NCBI GenBank assembly: GCA_002897115.2 | Contig: BCIH01000015.1 | Coordinates: forward strand, 19,562-36,533 | DNA: 16,972 nt | Direction of reading: 5' to 3' | Origin: Prototheca cutis | Lineage: Eukaryota; Chlorophyta; Trebouxiophyceae; Chlorellales; Chlorellaceae | In this document: positions 1 through 9,170 of the stretch, piece after piece | Numbering within the stretch: position 1 is the stretch's first letter | How the letters are laid out: each line of letters begins with the position of its first letter | The notes under the pieces: model-generated | What the model saw: the letters and a program-made list of their open reading frames with translations, nothing else | The model's database searches: none | What the model was told of the DNA's origin: nothing | Made by a program: the position numbers and the translations under genes

Positions 1-35
1 TCGTTTGCTCTTCCTCGGGACCACTTCTGAATCGG

Positions 36-2512
36 TCAAAAATAGAGGCCATGCACAGCCAGAGGCAGCACCGTGGGCTCCAAAAGGTACCGTGTGGCAA
101 AGTAGGTGGCAGTGCCGAGCGCAATGGAGATTGGCAGCGCCGGCAGTGCGCTGTGTGACACAGCCAGCCACGCCAATGTCCCGATCAAGCCTGCCGGGGG
201 GTTTTGGTCTGGATCATGGGGGGGGGAGCAGCCAGAGCACCAAGCCTGGACTTCCTTTCTGCATGCATAGTCCAAGGCAGACAACCAACCTGCATGCACG
301 GCCGTTACATAGATACGACCACCCAAACAAACCCACCCACCGGTGATGACGGCAACGTAGCAGGCGAGGGCGGTGACGGTGCTGTGCATGCTGGCGCGGC
401 CGACGAGGATGGAATAGAATATGAAATCGCCCAGGCCCAGACGCACGGCCTCGGGCAGCCACACCGACTCGCCAGCTTCAGACACGGCCATAGGAGACAT
501 CGGCGCCCAGCTCCGGCCGCTGCCCCAGCCGGAGCCAGCCGTCAGCAGCGTCGCAGCTTCTTCCCCTTCCCCTGCGGTGCCAGCAAGCCCCACAAACGAC
601 GGCACCCGGTCATCCATCGCGACGTCATCATGCGCGCCACCACCGGACACCGACACCTCCATGGGGACCTCCATGGGGACCTCCATGGGGGCCAGATCGG
701 CCCAGCGCAACGACGGCGTCGGGCAGGCCAACGCGCTTAATTCGGTAAGCGCATTGCCGTCCCTCGCTTCCGCGGTTGCTGTTGCTGCTACTGCTGCGGT
801 GGGCGAGTCAGACGCCTGGGCGGCTNNGGACGCCTCGGCAGCGTACGAGGGACTGTGGCCCTGGGGCCGGCCCCGTGCCTGCAGACTCAACTCTGTGTGC
901 AAGAGGGGAGCAGGCCGGGAGAGGATACATCTGGGACCATGCAGCCTGTCACGTTCTGGGACAAAATGCAAATGNAAGGTCCCATCACCCCTGGTGTTCC
1001 TGCTAAAGCAGTGTTAGTGTGAGGCAAATGCTGCTGACTGGTGTAAGGACAACACCCTCCAGGAGCCCTTCATGCACGACCGCATCCAGCAGTCTGTCGA
1101 TAGTTGACAGCAGTATCGTCTGAACCCCGTGAACGGTGGTATCCCACCGCCCTAAGACTTGCTGACAACCAGGTCAAGAATCAGGGCCCCACTCCCAATC
1201 TTAATACCCCTTCCCCCAAAAGAAACACACACTGGCACGCCCAGGCACATCCCCACAACAAAACTACTCACCCAACCCACCTCGGAGGGCCTGGAACCCA
1301 AATAGAGCGCCGCGGCTGTCCCGACGGCGGAGGCCTGCCTGGCTCCCCCGCCGCGGCCCGGCACCAGGTCCAGGACTGGCACCATGCAGGGAGGTGACTG
1401 AGGTGAAGCTGCGGGCCGTGGGTCGCGCGGAATACACCAAGGCCGGGATGGCCTGACCTCGCTCCTCTGCCAGCTCCACTAGCTCCTTCAGCGGGCCCCA
1501 CGGTGACAGCACTGCAATGTTATTATCATTTTTGCAGGGTTATGGAGGTGTGGGTGTCGGCGGGGGTGGAGCTGAGAACTCCCCCACATGCANAAACAAC
1601 AAAGCGCTCAAAAAACCCAAACCCTCGGACCGGCAAAGACGTCGTAGAGGGCCATGGCCAGGAGCAGGGTCCATGTGGTCCAGGCCGGGATCCAGGTGAA
1701 GGCATAGGCTGTGCCCACAGCGATGGCCACCAGGTACCCTTGCTTGACCAGCAGTGGGGCTGGCCGAGCAAACAGGGTCAGCGCGCCCAGGGCCGCGATG
1801 TTGTACGTCAAGAACAGTAGGCTGGGCCAGTCCAGGCCGACCCGCGCCAGCTGCAGCAGCTGCAGCGTCACCAGGCCGTTGAGAAAGAAAAAGGCCGCAA
1901 ACGCAGAGACCGTCATGTACAGCATGATCCACCGCTCGTGCTGTGGCGATGTGTGTGTTGGGAAGAGGAGTTGTATTGCTGAACAGCGGAGAAAGGGATG
2001 CGACCCCCCCACGCACTGCCCACCGCTTCCTCAGGCCCCTCCTACGAAAACACTGCCCCCCTCCTAAAGGAGACAAGCACATAAGCGTACCCCGCGTCGG
2101 AAGGCGCAGACCAGGAGCATGGTCGCACAGCCCACAAACACCACGAAGATGAGCGCATTGATGAGGCTGCCGCCCATTTTCTTCCATGCAGAGTCTTCCG
2201 ACTGTGGGACGGTTGGGGGTGGAGGGTGTCGCCTAGCACAAGTCCAGACAATCCAGCAGAACACACAACGCCAAGAGCAATGTGCCCGGTCCCCCAACAA
2301 ATACACGTCCATCACCGCCGCCATGCACAACGCACGGATTCGGAGTAGAAGGCGGTGGCGATGCCCAGAGCCGCACTGTTGCTGCTGCCCTTTGGGTTGA
2401 GCGTCGAGACCAGCGCCACCGTGATGGCAATGCACAGGGTGACGGGTCCCAGAATGCCCGTGACCTCTTCTCCCAGAACGTTCAACACCTCATGCTCGGG
2501 CGCGGAGCTCAT
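36..2512 (-). CDS. PSEN: Presenilin, catalytic subunit of gamma-secretase (6 exons, 511 aa)
   Basis: Intramembrane aspartyl protease that cuts single-pass proteins within the membrane, in the family as part of the gamma-secretase complex. Coding exons on the minus strand: 2512-2336, 2201-2091, 1940-1631, 1511-1281, 892-341 and 190-36, 1536 nt in frame. The three family signatures are present: YD in TM6 (ALYDVFA, catalytic Asp196), GxGD in TM7 (LGLGDF, Asp432) and PALP at 477-480 before the last helix. The segment after TM6, VLSPWGPLKELVE, is also typical. Multiple hydrophobic segments fit a nine-helix protein. The TM6-TM7 loop (about residues 215-425) is long, low in complexity and contains NN at 826-827, so its exact length is provisional. 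The least certain junction is 1281/892, inside that loop, although its phase fits. I chose ATG 2512 because it opens directly into a conserved-looking N-terminus. The product is somewhat longer than the usual 440-470 aa. Confidence 0.94.
655..690. repeat. 12-bp tandem repeat inside the presenilin loop
   Basis: Three perfect copies of a 12-bp unit (acctccatgggg on the plus strand) lie in presenilin exon 5. On the coding strand they give Pro-Met-Glu-Val three times in the hydrophilic loop between TM6 and TM7. The repeat keeps the frame, as expected for a coding minisatellite in a disordered loop. Confidence 0.9.
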
Positions 2513-3031
2513 CTGCCCTTGGGGGCCCCCCCTCTGCCGCAAGTGATCTTAGCCGGTCGTAGCCGGGGCCGAGCCCCGCTATCTTACCATGTCACCATGT
2601 ATTATTCGAACACAATAGTGACATGTCGCATGTCGTCATGTCTGGGGCAAAATTGTCTTTCTGTCTTCACGGCCTCCGCAGGTAACAATGACGCGATCTG
2701 CTTGCATGGGGTGGCGGCAGATCTTCCACCCACCACCAGCCGCCCACTCCCCAGTGAACTACGCTTCGCAGTGCAGAAACTACATGTACACACATACAAA
2801 AGGGGCTTGAACACAGTGAAACAACAAGGAGCAGGAAAGAGCAATCTGTCTGTCTCGCATTCGGTGGGTCGGTAGGGCACCTCGAGTGAGTTGTTGTTAG
2901 TCCAGGGGGNGGGGGGGGGCTGCGGCTGTCCGATGCTCAATGGCAGATGCCAGTAGGGCATTCATGACCACACACTCATCCCATGCCCCGTCGCCCTCCC
3001 CTTTTCCCACACCCAAACACCCAATCATCAC
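2513..3031. other. Spacer: 3' flank of PSAT and promoter side of presenilin
   Basis: No gene is supported here. Both neighbours are on the minus strand, so this stretch should hold the PSAT 3' UTR on its right and the presenilin promoter and 5' UTR on its left. I saw no TGTAA on the minus strand. It contains a G tract with one N (2905-2919) and an 8-bp inverted repeat (2588-2625). Open frames across it lack motifs and look like chance. Confidence 0.6.
2588..2625. repeat. Inverted repeat upstream of presenilin
   Basis: Arms CATGTCAC (2588-2595) and GTGACATG (2618-2625) are perfect complements around a 22-nt spacer. They lie about 75-110 bp upstream of the presenilin ATG. It could be a paired protein-binding site or a chance event; there is no direct evidence of function. 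Confidence 0.4.
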
Positions 3032-4676
3032 TCATGCATGTTTGGCAGCAAACTCGGCCATGAAGGCCGCGAGTGCGTGGGCGCCCTCCAGCGGCATAAA
3101 GTTGTAGATGGAGGCGCGCATGCCGCCGACGGAGCGGTGGCCCTTGAGCTCGACCATGCCCGCCGCGGTGGCCTCGGTGATAAATGTCTTCTCCAGCTCG
3201 GGCTTGCCGGGAATGGTGAACGGCACGTTGGTCAGGGAACGAGCCTCGGTCGCCACGGGCGAGCTGAAGAAGCCGTTGGACGCCGCAATCGCGTCGTACA
3301 CAATCTTGGCCTTCTGCAGTGTTGTGTTCGTAGTAGGAGAAAGGAGGAATGGGTTGTGGGGTCTTAGGTCTTAGGGTTTGGTGTACGACTGGGACAATCG
3401 TCCCTCCAACAGGGGGAAACCGCCAAGGAAACCCTCCTCCAAAATAAAACCAAAAATCCCCCCAAAACAACTCACCTGCTCATTATACGCCTCGACAGCC
3501 TTCAGACCACCCTGCGCCAGCATGTGGGCAAACACAAGGCCGCACATGTAGATGGCCCAGCACGGCGGCGTGTTGTACATGCTGCCGTTCTCAGCCGCCA
3601 CCGTCCAGTTGAGCATGGTGGGGCAGTCGGGCCGCGCACGGCCCAACAGATCCTCGCGCACGATCACGATGGTCACGCCCGCGGGGCCGATGTTCTTCTG
3701 TGCGCCCGCATAAATCACGCCATACTTGCTCACGTCGACGGGCCGCGCGCAAAAGTTGCTGCTCATGTCCACCACCAGCGGGGCNCCGTTGGATACCGCG
3801 GGGGGGGCCTGTCGTTGTTGTAGCGGGGGAGTGTTTGTTGATCGTGGGGCTTGCTTGGGTTTTTGTGAATCTCACATTAATATTGGGGCCCATTCAAANA
3901 ACAGACTCCCCATACCCAACCAACCCACAAACCTTGAACTCGACGCCACCGATGGTCTCGTTGGCGCAGTAGTGGACGTACTTGGCGTTGTCACTCAGCT
4001 TCCAGTCCCCAACAGACGGGATGCTCTTGTTGTCGCCCACGGCCGCAACATTGGCGGCCACGTAGCGCTTGCCCTCTCCCACCGCCTTTTTTGACCAGGC
4101 GCCCGTCACGACGTAGTCAGCAACGTCCCTGGCACCGGCCAGGTTGAGGGGCACTGCCGCAAACTGGGACGAGGCACCGCCCTGCATGAACAGCACCTTG
4201 TAGTTGTCGGGGATGGACAGCAGCGTGCGAAGGTCAGCCTCGGCCTTGTCGTAGATAGACACAAAGGCCTTGCCACGGTGGCTCATCTCCATCACGCTCA
4301 TACCTTTTTTTTTGGGGGGGGGGGGGGGGGCATCGTGGGGATAATACTGGGAATGCATCTTTCCATGCACAGAAATTCCCAGAATCATGGCACTCATTCT
4401 AGACCCAAGAGAATGGAATCCCCTCCACAGCAAACACCCACCCATACCTGCCCCCTGCCAGTTGAGCAGATCAGCCTGTGCCTGCTCCAGTACGGCCTGA
4501 GGCAGGCAGGCGGGGCCCGCAGAGAAGTTGAACAGGCGGCCATATGCCGGCTTGGCCGCGGCGGCCGGGCGATCAGCGCTCACCGCAGCGGTGGCCTGCG
4601 CGCATGACGTAAGGGAGCAGTTACACGGCTTGCTCACCCGGGGGTTGCCCCCGCGAAGAGCACCGCAATCAAGCAT
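3032..4676 (-). CDS. PSAT: Phosphoserine aminotransferase, probably plastid-targeted (4 exons, 404 aa)
   Basis: PLP enzyme of the phosphorylated serine pathway; it moves the amino group of glutamate to 3-phosphohydroxypyruvate to give O-phosphoserine. Exons: 4676-4448, 4303-3933, 3808-3476 and 3313-3032, 1215 nt in frame. Visible landmarks are FNFSAGPA near the mature N-terminus, [22 protein letters not shown], and the PLP lysine in [10 protein letters not shown] (Lys238). The C-terminal [12 protein letters not shown] segment is also family-typical. About 45 residues precede FNFSAGP, rich in Ala, Ser and Cys with few acidic residues, which fits a plastid transit peptide (inference). An in-frame stop lies just upstream of ATG 4676, supporting that start, although a further 5' exon cannot be excluded. 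Intron 1 has an odd acceptor made of poly(C)-poly(A). One N (3785) falls in exon 3. The gene is divergent from NDPK. Confidence 0.96.
4305..4330. repeat. T9-G17 homopolymer pair at a PSAT splice acceptor
   Basis: On the plus strand nine T are followed directly by seventeen G. In the PSAT transcript this reads C17 then A9, and the last A pairs with the next G to form the AG acceptor at 4305-4304. The exon then begins with the conserved Gly-Met-Ser-Val segment, so the splice site is well fixed. Confidence 0.9.
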
Positions 4677-5126
4677 GCGGCATATCTATCTTGAATTGCA
4701 TCGCCTGTCGGCCCACATGATCCTCACCGGTCTGCTTTGACGTGCTGGGCGCACGCTGCCTGGCCGATTGACAGCCTTGGTGCACTGCACGCCGCCGATG
4801 ACCGCTCCCTGCATAGTGACGCACTTGACGAGGCAGAAAAATGCCTAAATGGTCAATTTTGACTGGAAATTGATTTGAACTAGGCGTGATGCAGCGTCTG
4901 GCTATCGAGGCGGACGCACGGCAAGCGTGCATGGCACGTGGGGGTTCCGTCCCGTTGCTTCCCNGTCCCCTCGACNTGGGAATCGTCTGGGGGAGGCGCG
5001 AGGGGCCTTCGGCGCGCGAGGAATCTGNGCCTCAAGAGCCACACAGCGGTCGTCTCGGCCCCCTTCCACTCATACTTGCACATCTCCACACTCGTCCNGA
5101 CGAGATCACCCTAAAACCCGACCACA
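4677..5126. promoter_or_regulatory. Divergent promoter region between PSAT and NDPK
   Basis: The two start codons face away from each other over 450 bp, so both promoters should lie here. No clear TATA box is visible. There is an AT-rich patch near 4840-4880 with a short inverted repeat. Several N bases (4964, 4976, 5028, 5098) reduce reliability near the NDPK side. No other gene is supported. Confidence 0.55.
4853..4873. repeat. Short AT-rich inverted repeat in the PSAT/NDPK spacer
   Basis: TCAATTT (4853-4859) and AAATTGA (4867-4873) are perfect complements around a 7-nt spacer. It lies about 180 bp upstream of the PSAT start in locally AT-rich DNA. A regulatory site is possible; chance is also possible. 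Confidence 0.35.
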
Positions 5127-6106
5127 ATGGAGGTGGGTAACTTGGTCCTAGCTGGTCGACGGCGCGATGGGCGCCAGTCTGGCGGTGGTGCATGACCGTG
5201 CAAAGGCCGTGCTGTACGCTTGATTCGCGTGATTGCGGCATATAAACATGCTCCATACAATGATCCACACCCCGCAGACCACCTACGTGCGTTTGGAGCG
5301 GCAGCAAGGCTTGGTGGTGGACTGGGGCAGCAGAGTGCTGCTCCCTGCATCGTTGTCGTGCATGCTAGGACATCGTTGCTATGCCCTGCAGGACCATCCC
5401 TTACCNCATACACCCCTCTGCAGGTCATGATCAAGCCCGACGGCGTCCAGCGCGGCCTGGTTGCTGCCATCCTTGACCGCTTCCTGGCCAAGGTGGGTGG
5501 GTGCCGGGTTCCTTTGGGGAGAATTTCTTTCCCTTGGCTTTGAGCATTGGGGTTGGGGGGATGCATCGGCATGCGCACAGGCATGCGCATCGGCATGCGC
5601 ACAGGCATGCGCACGCACAGGCAGATGCCATGTCAGCATGCCATCCTTCCAGGATCATGAAGAATACTGTGCACAACGCCGACAACACAATCCCCCAAGG
5701 CATTCCCCCCCCTCTTCCCCCCCAAACCCCCCCCCACACACAGGGCTACACCCTGCGTGGTCTCAAGTTCATGAACGTGCCCCGGGACCTGGCCGAGCGT
5801 CACTACGCCGACCTGTCCTCCAAGCCCTTCTTCNGTGGCCTGATCGAGTACATCACCTCTGGCCCCGTGGTGGCCATCGCCCTGGAGGGCAAGGCCGTGG
5901 TCGAGCAGGCCCGCAAGATCATTGGCGCCACCAACCCCCTGGCCGCCGACCCAGGCTCGATCCGTGGCCAGTACTGCATCGACATCGGCCGCAACATCAT
6001 CCACGGCTCCGACACTGTCGAGAACGCCCAGAAGGAGCTGGCACTCTGGTTCCCCGAGGGCCTGGTCGAGAACACGCCCGTCCTGCACTCCCAGATCTAC
6101 GAGTGA
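5127..6106 (+). CDS. NDPK: Nucleoside diphosphate kinase (4 coding exons, one of 9 nt; 148 aa)
   Basis: Transfers the gamma-phosphate from ATP to NDPs through a phospho-histidine, balancing nucleotide pools. Coding exons: 5127-5132, 5278-5286, 5424-5492 and 5744-6106, 447 nt in frame. The spliced N-terminus reads [16 protein letters not shown], the near-invariant family start. The catalytic His115 lies in NIIHGSD, preceded by [15 protein letters not shown]. Length matches the usual ~150 aa. No leader is present, so this is a cytosolic-type enzyme. The first coding exon is only ATGGAG and the second only ACCACCTAC; both have GT donors and CAG acceptors and are required to give the conserved start. 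An N at 5834 makes residue 59 unknown. Intron 3 contains a 12-bp minisatellite. TGTAA follows the stop by about 70 bp. Confidence 0.96.
5278..5286 (+). other. 9-nt microexon of NDPK
   Basis: ACCACCTAC (Thr-Thr-Tyr) is bounded by CCCCGCAG on the left and GTGCGT on the right. It lies between introns of 145 nt (5133-5277) and 137 nt (5287-5423). Its inclusion restores the conserved N-terminal strand of NDP kinase; skipping it keeps the frame but deletes three conserved positions. Confidence 0.88.
5568..5615. repeat. 12-bp minisatellite in NDPK intron 3
   Basis: Four consecutive near-identical 12-bp units of the form GGCATGCGCAYN, each holding the palindrome GCATGC. It is intronic, between the donor at 5493 and the acceptor at 5743. 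Translations across it give meaningless His-Ala-His-Arg runs. Confidence 0.9.
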
Positions 6107-6487
6107 ACAGAATTGCGTGTTTTTAAATGACAGCGTTGTTGTGCCCACCCATGTGGTGTGCACACTCACGTGTTGTTGTAAGGCACATGCAAAAGGGAGA
6201 AGCGTACAAGGANCCTGGTATCTCTTTTCCGGAACACCGCTTGCTCTTTCGCAGACGACTCGTCTGTTCCCTGCCTGTCTGTTACCTGCTGACGTGCTCT
6301 TCACAGCGCATGGGCAGTACAAGCAACGGGCTATGCAATGTGTGTGTCATGCACGAGCTGGCCCACCAGGCTGCCATTCCTTCACACAGGNGGCAAAGAA
6401 TGAATGACCAACGAAATGTGCTGGGAAGGTGAGTTTGCTTGTCAAGGGACATGGCATGGATACACAGCAACAACAGCTTCTCTCAGT
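6107..6487. other. Convergent 3' spacer between NDPK and the CCR4-type gene
   Basis: The two stop codons face each other over 381 bp, so this should hold both 3' UTRs. The plus strand carries TGTAA at 6177-6181. No TGTAA was seen on the minus strand for the CCR4-type gene. No coding region or RNA gene is visible. N bases lie at 6213 and 6391. Confidence 0.6.
6177..6181 (+). terminator. Candidate poly(A) signal TGTAA for NDPK
   Basis: TGTAA is the common polyadenylation signal of chlorophyte algae. This copy starts 71 nt after the NDPK stop, a normal distance. Short motifs occur by chance, so only position and orientation support it. Confidence 0.55.
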
Positions 6488-7902
6488 TCACGTGCCAAAA
6501 CAAAGGGCAAAGTCAGCGACAAGAGCTACGTGGTCCGAGGGCCATTGCCGGTTGGGCAGACCAAACCGCAGCCCTTCNGCCGCCGGCACCTGCACCACTC
6601 CACGCGGGACAAGGGCTGTGGCGGGGCGGCTCTTGCGCGTGGCATCNCCCTCTGGCGTCCGTCGTGAGTACCAGATGTAGTCTACGGTGCCCATGTAGTT
6701 NTCGTGGCATGTGGTCCAAGGCGGCTCGCTGCCCAGGACAGCCATGTATGCACTCTCCAGATCCAGTGGGTGCGCCAACAGGGGCCAATCACCCGGGGTG
6801 GGGCCACCATTGGCCAGTGTGTTGCTCCTCATGCCGGTACGGCTTTCCGCTGGGACANCTGCCATTCCCGTACTCGCCTCTGAAGGCACGCCACTCAACG
6901 CCGTGTTGACCGCTTCCAATGGCATGCCAGCCATCACGGTGCTTACTTCCTCCGTGGTCCAAGGCTTGATTTGTTGGGCATCAGCTGACTGCCGCCATGC
7001 ACGTGCCGATTCGGTCAGNGCAGTCTCTGCTGTCGTGGGTTGTTCCGGAGCGTACGGCGGCGTGGGGATGCTGAGCTCGGCCACCGGCTGGCAGTCTCTC
7101 TTGTCGCTGGTTCGAGCATTGCTGCCGAGAAATGTCCCGCCATCATTGTCACCCGGATAGCCACCGTCATCACCACCACCAGCAATCGCCTGCGCCGCGA
7201 GCCCCGCGAGGAGGCGATCGCGACAGGCAGCCCAGCCGCCTCGGCCGCCAATGCCTTCCACCTGGCCCGACACCGTCCGTCGGTCGCAGAGCCGGAGATC
7301 CAGGGAGCCGCGGCGCAGAAACTCGTACACGCCGCCGCCTGCAGCCGAATTAAAGTCGCCCGCCAGGAGCACGGGCACGCCGCCGGCCCGTGCCGCAGCN
7401 GCCGCCGCCGCCGAGGCCAGCACCCGCACTTGCGCCAGCTTGACGTCGCCCCGTTTCGGGTTGAACAGCACGTGGATGTTGCCCACCACGAATGCAGCGG
7501 TACTACTACTGCTAGTAGAGTGCTGGCCGGGGGAGGAGCTTCTGAAAGCAAACGTCGCGACTTGAGCCACGTTGTCCTTCAAACCCAAATCTCGAAACCG
7601 AATGTCCCTTGCATCCTCTGAGGAAGTACCGCATGATGAAGGAAGGATGTGGTGTCGGAAAACAATCCATCCTCACCAATAAATCACCTCCAATGCCTGC
7701 CAACACCCCCCCTTTCCTGGAGACACACCAAGATTCAGGGCCGCAGTCTTCCAAAACATGGCCAGTCCATCGCTCCTGTCTCCAGTGCGCTGAAGATACC
7801 TTCCCATGTACCTGCAGCAAAGCGGCGGCATGCTTGTGTTCTGTGATTTTGCTATGCGTCCCTGCATCCTTCCCAGCCAATGTCGCCTTGGTCCATTGAC
7901 CC

Positions 7903-7933
<31 letters not shown>

Positions 7934-8693
7934 AAAACTCCCCAGACCAATGCCAGCTCAGCATGCCAAGTCCTTGCATGCACAACCCACCCATGGGCCG
8001 CCAGTCTGTTCCTGATGTCTTCAAAATGGTCTACCTCCTGCATGCATAAGACATCAGGTCCCGCCCGAAGAATCTCCCTGCGTTTGGGAGGTGTGCAGTG
8101 GGGAGCAGCTGAGCAGGAGAGCTGGCATTGGCATATCATTTCACCACCAGTCACCCCAGGATTTCCGAGCAACTGGGGGTGAGACAAGAGCGCCATACGC
8201 GCTGTCATCCGGCCAGGCCAGGGTTTCCTCTCCCCTCTAACACCCACGCCGACACTCAATTACCTGACGAGCAGTGCCAGTCGGTGGCTCCAGACCAGTG
8301 TGCTGTATGGCTGGCTCCGGTACAGCACGCGCTGGTACTCCTGACACAGCACGTCGGCCAGGATGTTGTAGCTCATGATCCGTAGCCGGCGCTCCTGGGC
8401 CCCTGAGGGGCAGCCGGGTTCTGCCTCCTGTGTGCACATGTGCATACGGCAGGGGTTACACATTTGGCATGAAGCCACGAAAGATGAACAGCTGCGGATC
8501 TAAATTCCTCCGTACAGCAACGTTCCCATGCCCCCCAGCACGCACTGACCTGGGCGGCCACATACGGCCGGTAGTGGGGGCTGAGCGCGGCCATGGGCCC
8601 CTCCTCCCCCGTCAGGCGCCGGGGCCCTTGCTTCAGGATGAGCTGAAAGTGCTCGTATGCGAGCTTGGACGAGGCAGGGATTGCGCGCAGCAT
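6488..8693 (-). CDS. CCR4-type exonuclease/endonuclease/phosphatase protein, plant CCR4 homolog 5/6-like (5 exons, 535 aa)
   Basis: Predicted Mg-dependent poly(A)-specific 3' exonuclease acting in mRNA deadenylation (family knowledge). Exons: 8693-8550, 8427-8264, 8077-7991, 7811-7729 and 7617-6488, 1608 nt in frame. Catalytic motifs in order: IMSYNILAD, MQEVDHFED (Glu117), GNIHVLFNPKRGD, GDFNS (Asp247, Asn249), MGTVDYIWYS, and SDH near the C-terminus (Asp521, His522). There are no leucine-rich repeats, unlike CCR4/CNOT6 proper; the NIHVLFNPKRGD segment resembles plant CCR4 homologs 5 and 6. A long low-complexity insert of roughly 150 residues separates GDFNS from the C-terminal motifs. The start at 8693 is the first ATG in frame; a longer N-terminus with another exon is possible, and no organelle leader is obvious. 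Six N bases lie in exon 5. Intron 3 carries a C24-A14 tract. Confidence 0.91.
6832..6942 (-). repeat. Degenerate ~12-residue repeats in the CCR4-type insert
   Basis: Within exon 5 the translation shows three consecutive related units, roughly TVMAGMPLEAVN, TALSGVPSEAST and GMAxVPAESRT. They share Gly/Ala-Met/Val-Pro-x-Glu-Ala/Ser. The region is hydrophilic to neutral with no known motif and lies between the catalytic blocks, so it is probably a surface loop. Boundaries are approximate. Confidence 0.6.
7900..7937. repeat. C24-A14 homopolymer pair in an intron of the CCR4-type gene
   Basis: Twenty-four C are followed directly by fourteen A on the plus strand. In the transcript (minus) this reads T14 then G24, within the 179-nt intron 7990-7812. 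It matches the T-then-G composition of the tracts in PSAT and SOUL introns, in the opposite orientation relative to transcription. Confidence 0.9.
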
Positions 8694-8877
8694 GCGACAG
8701 GCTCACCTGCGCACGTCGCAGCACTCCCGTGACATGTTCCGGCACCTGGCCACTGCCGACCTGCTGGCAGGCCGGCACTTGACCTCCCACCCTCAACCGC
8801 TGACTGCTCAATTCAAATGGGTTTTGACACGGTATCTGCTATTTCCAATTCCATGGAAGGGACAGGGCAGCCCGTCC

Positions 8878-8906
8878 AAACATTCTTTTCCGAAACATTC
8901 TTTTCC
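8878..8906. repeat. 14-bp tandem direct repeat
   Basis: AAACATTCTTTTCC occurs at 8878-8891 and again at 8893-8906 with one base between. It lies about 190 bp upstream of the CCR4-type start codon. It may be a recent small duplication. Confidence 0.85.
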
Positions 8907-8938
8907 TGGTACTCGGGCTCGCAGGCACACGTTCTGAG

Positions 8939-8960
8939 CTCTCTCTCTCTCTCTCTCTCT
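8939..8960. repeat. CT microsatellite, 11 units
   Basis: Eleven perfect CT dinucleotides in the spacer upstream of the CCR4-type gene. On that gene's strand it reads as AG repeats. Likely length-variable among strains. Confidence 0.95.
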
Positions 8961-9170
8961 GACAGAAAGCCTCAATTGAAAGCCTCAGCAACAACAAAAA
9001 AAGGGGCTCCTGCTCTTGGAGATTTGCAATCGAATAGCAATAGAAACTGAGCAGGGATCAGCAGTGCTTTCCTCCGTAGCTTGGCAAGACAAAAAAAATG
9101 CAAGGACATTGTCTGGTATACATGCATGCGGACAGTTGGTGGTGAATTTTATGGTCTCTTGAAATGCTAT

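Larger units (their letters stand above)
8694..9170. other. Spacer: SOUL 3' flank and promoter side of the CCR4-type gene
   Basis: Both flanking genes are on the minus strand. The spacer holds a CT microsatellite (8939-8960), a 14-bp direct repeat (8878-8891 and 8893-8906) and an A8 run near 9092. No TGTAA was seen on the minus strand. No supported coding region; short open frames here lack motifs. A non-coding or further 5' exon of the CCR4-type gene could lie in 8700-8820. Confidence 0.55.

Noticed and set aside
36..971. A single-exon gene of 311 codons on the minus strand
   Set aside because: The frame holds two presenilin exons, but reading straight through 340-191 inserts non-family sequence between TM8 and TM9. 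Removing the GTGGGT...CAG intron restores the ACYVAVITG-LIGTLAW junction.
5568..5615. CRISPR-like array
   Set aside because: Units are only 12 bp and contiguous without spacers, and the DNA is a eukaryotic intron. It is a minisatellite.
5461..6126. 221-codon plus-strand open frame over NDPK exon 4 and intron 3
   Set aside because: Out of frame with NDPK and includes the minisatellite; its translation is repetitive and matches nothing.
7900..7937. Poly(A) tail of a processed pseudogene or retroposon
   Set aside because: The A14 is preceded by pure C24, not by cDNA-like sequence, and I see no target-site duplication. Listed as a composite homopolymer tract instead.
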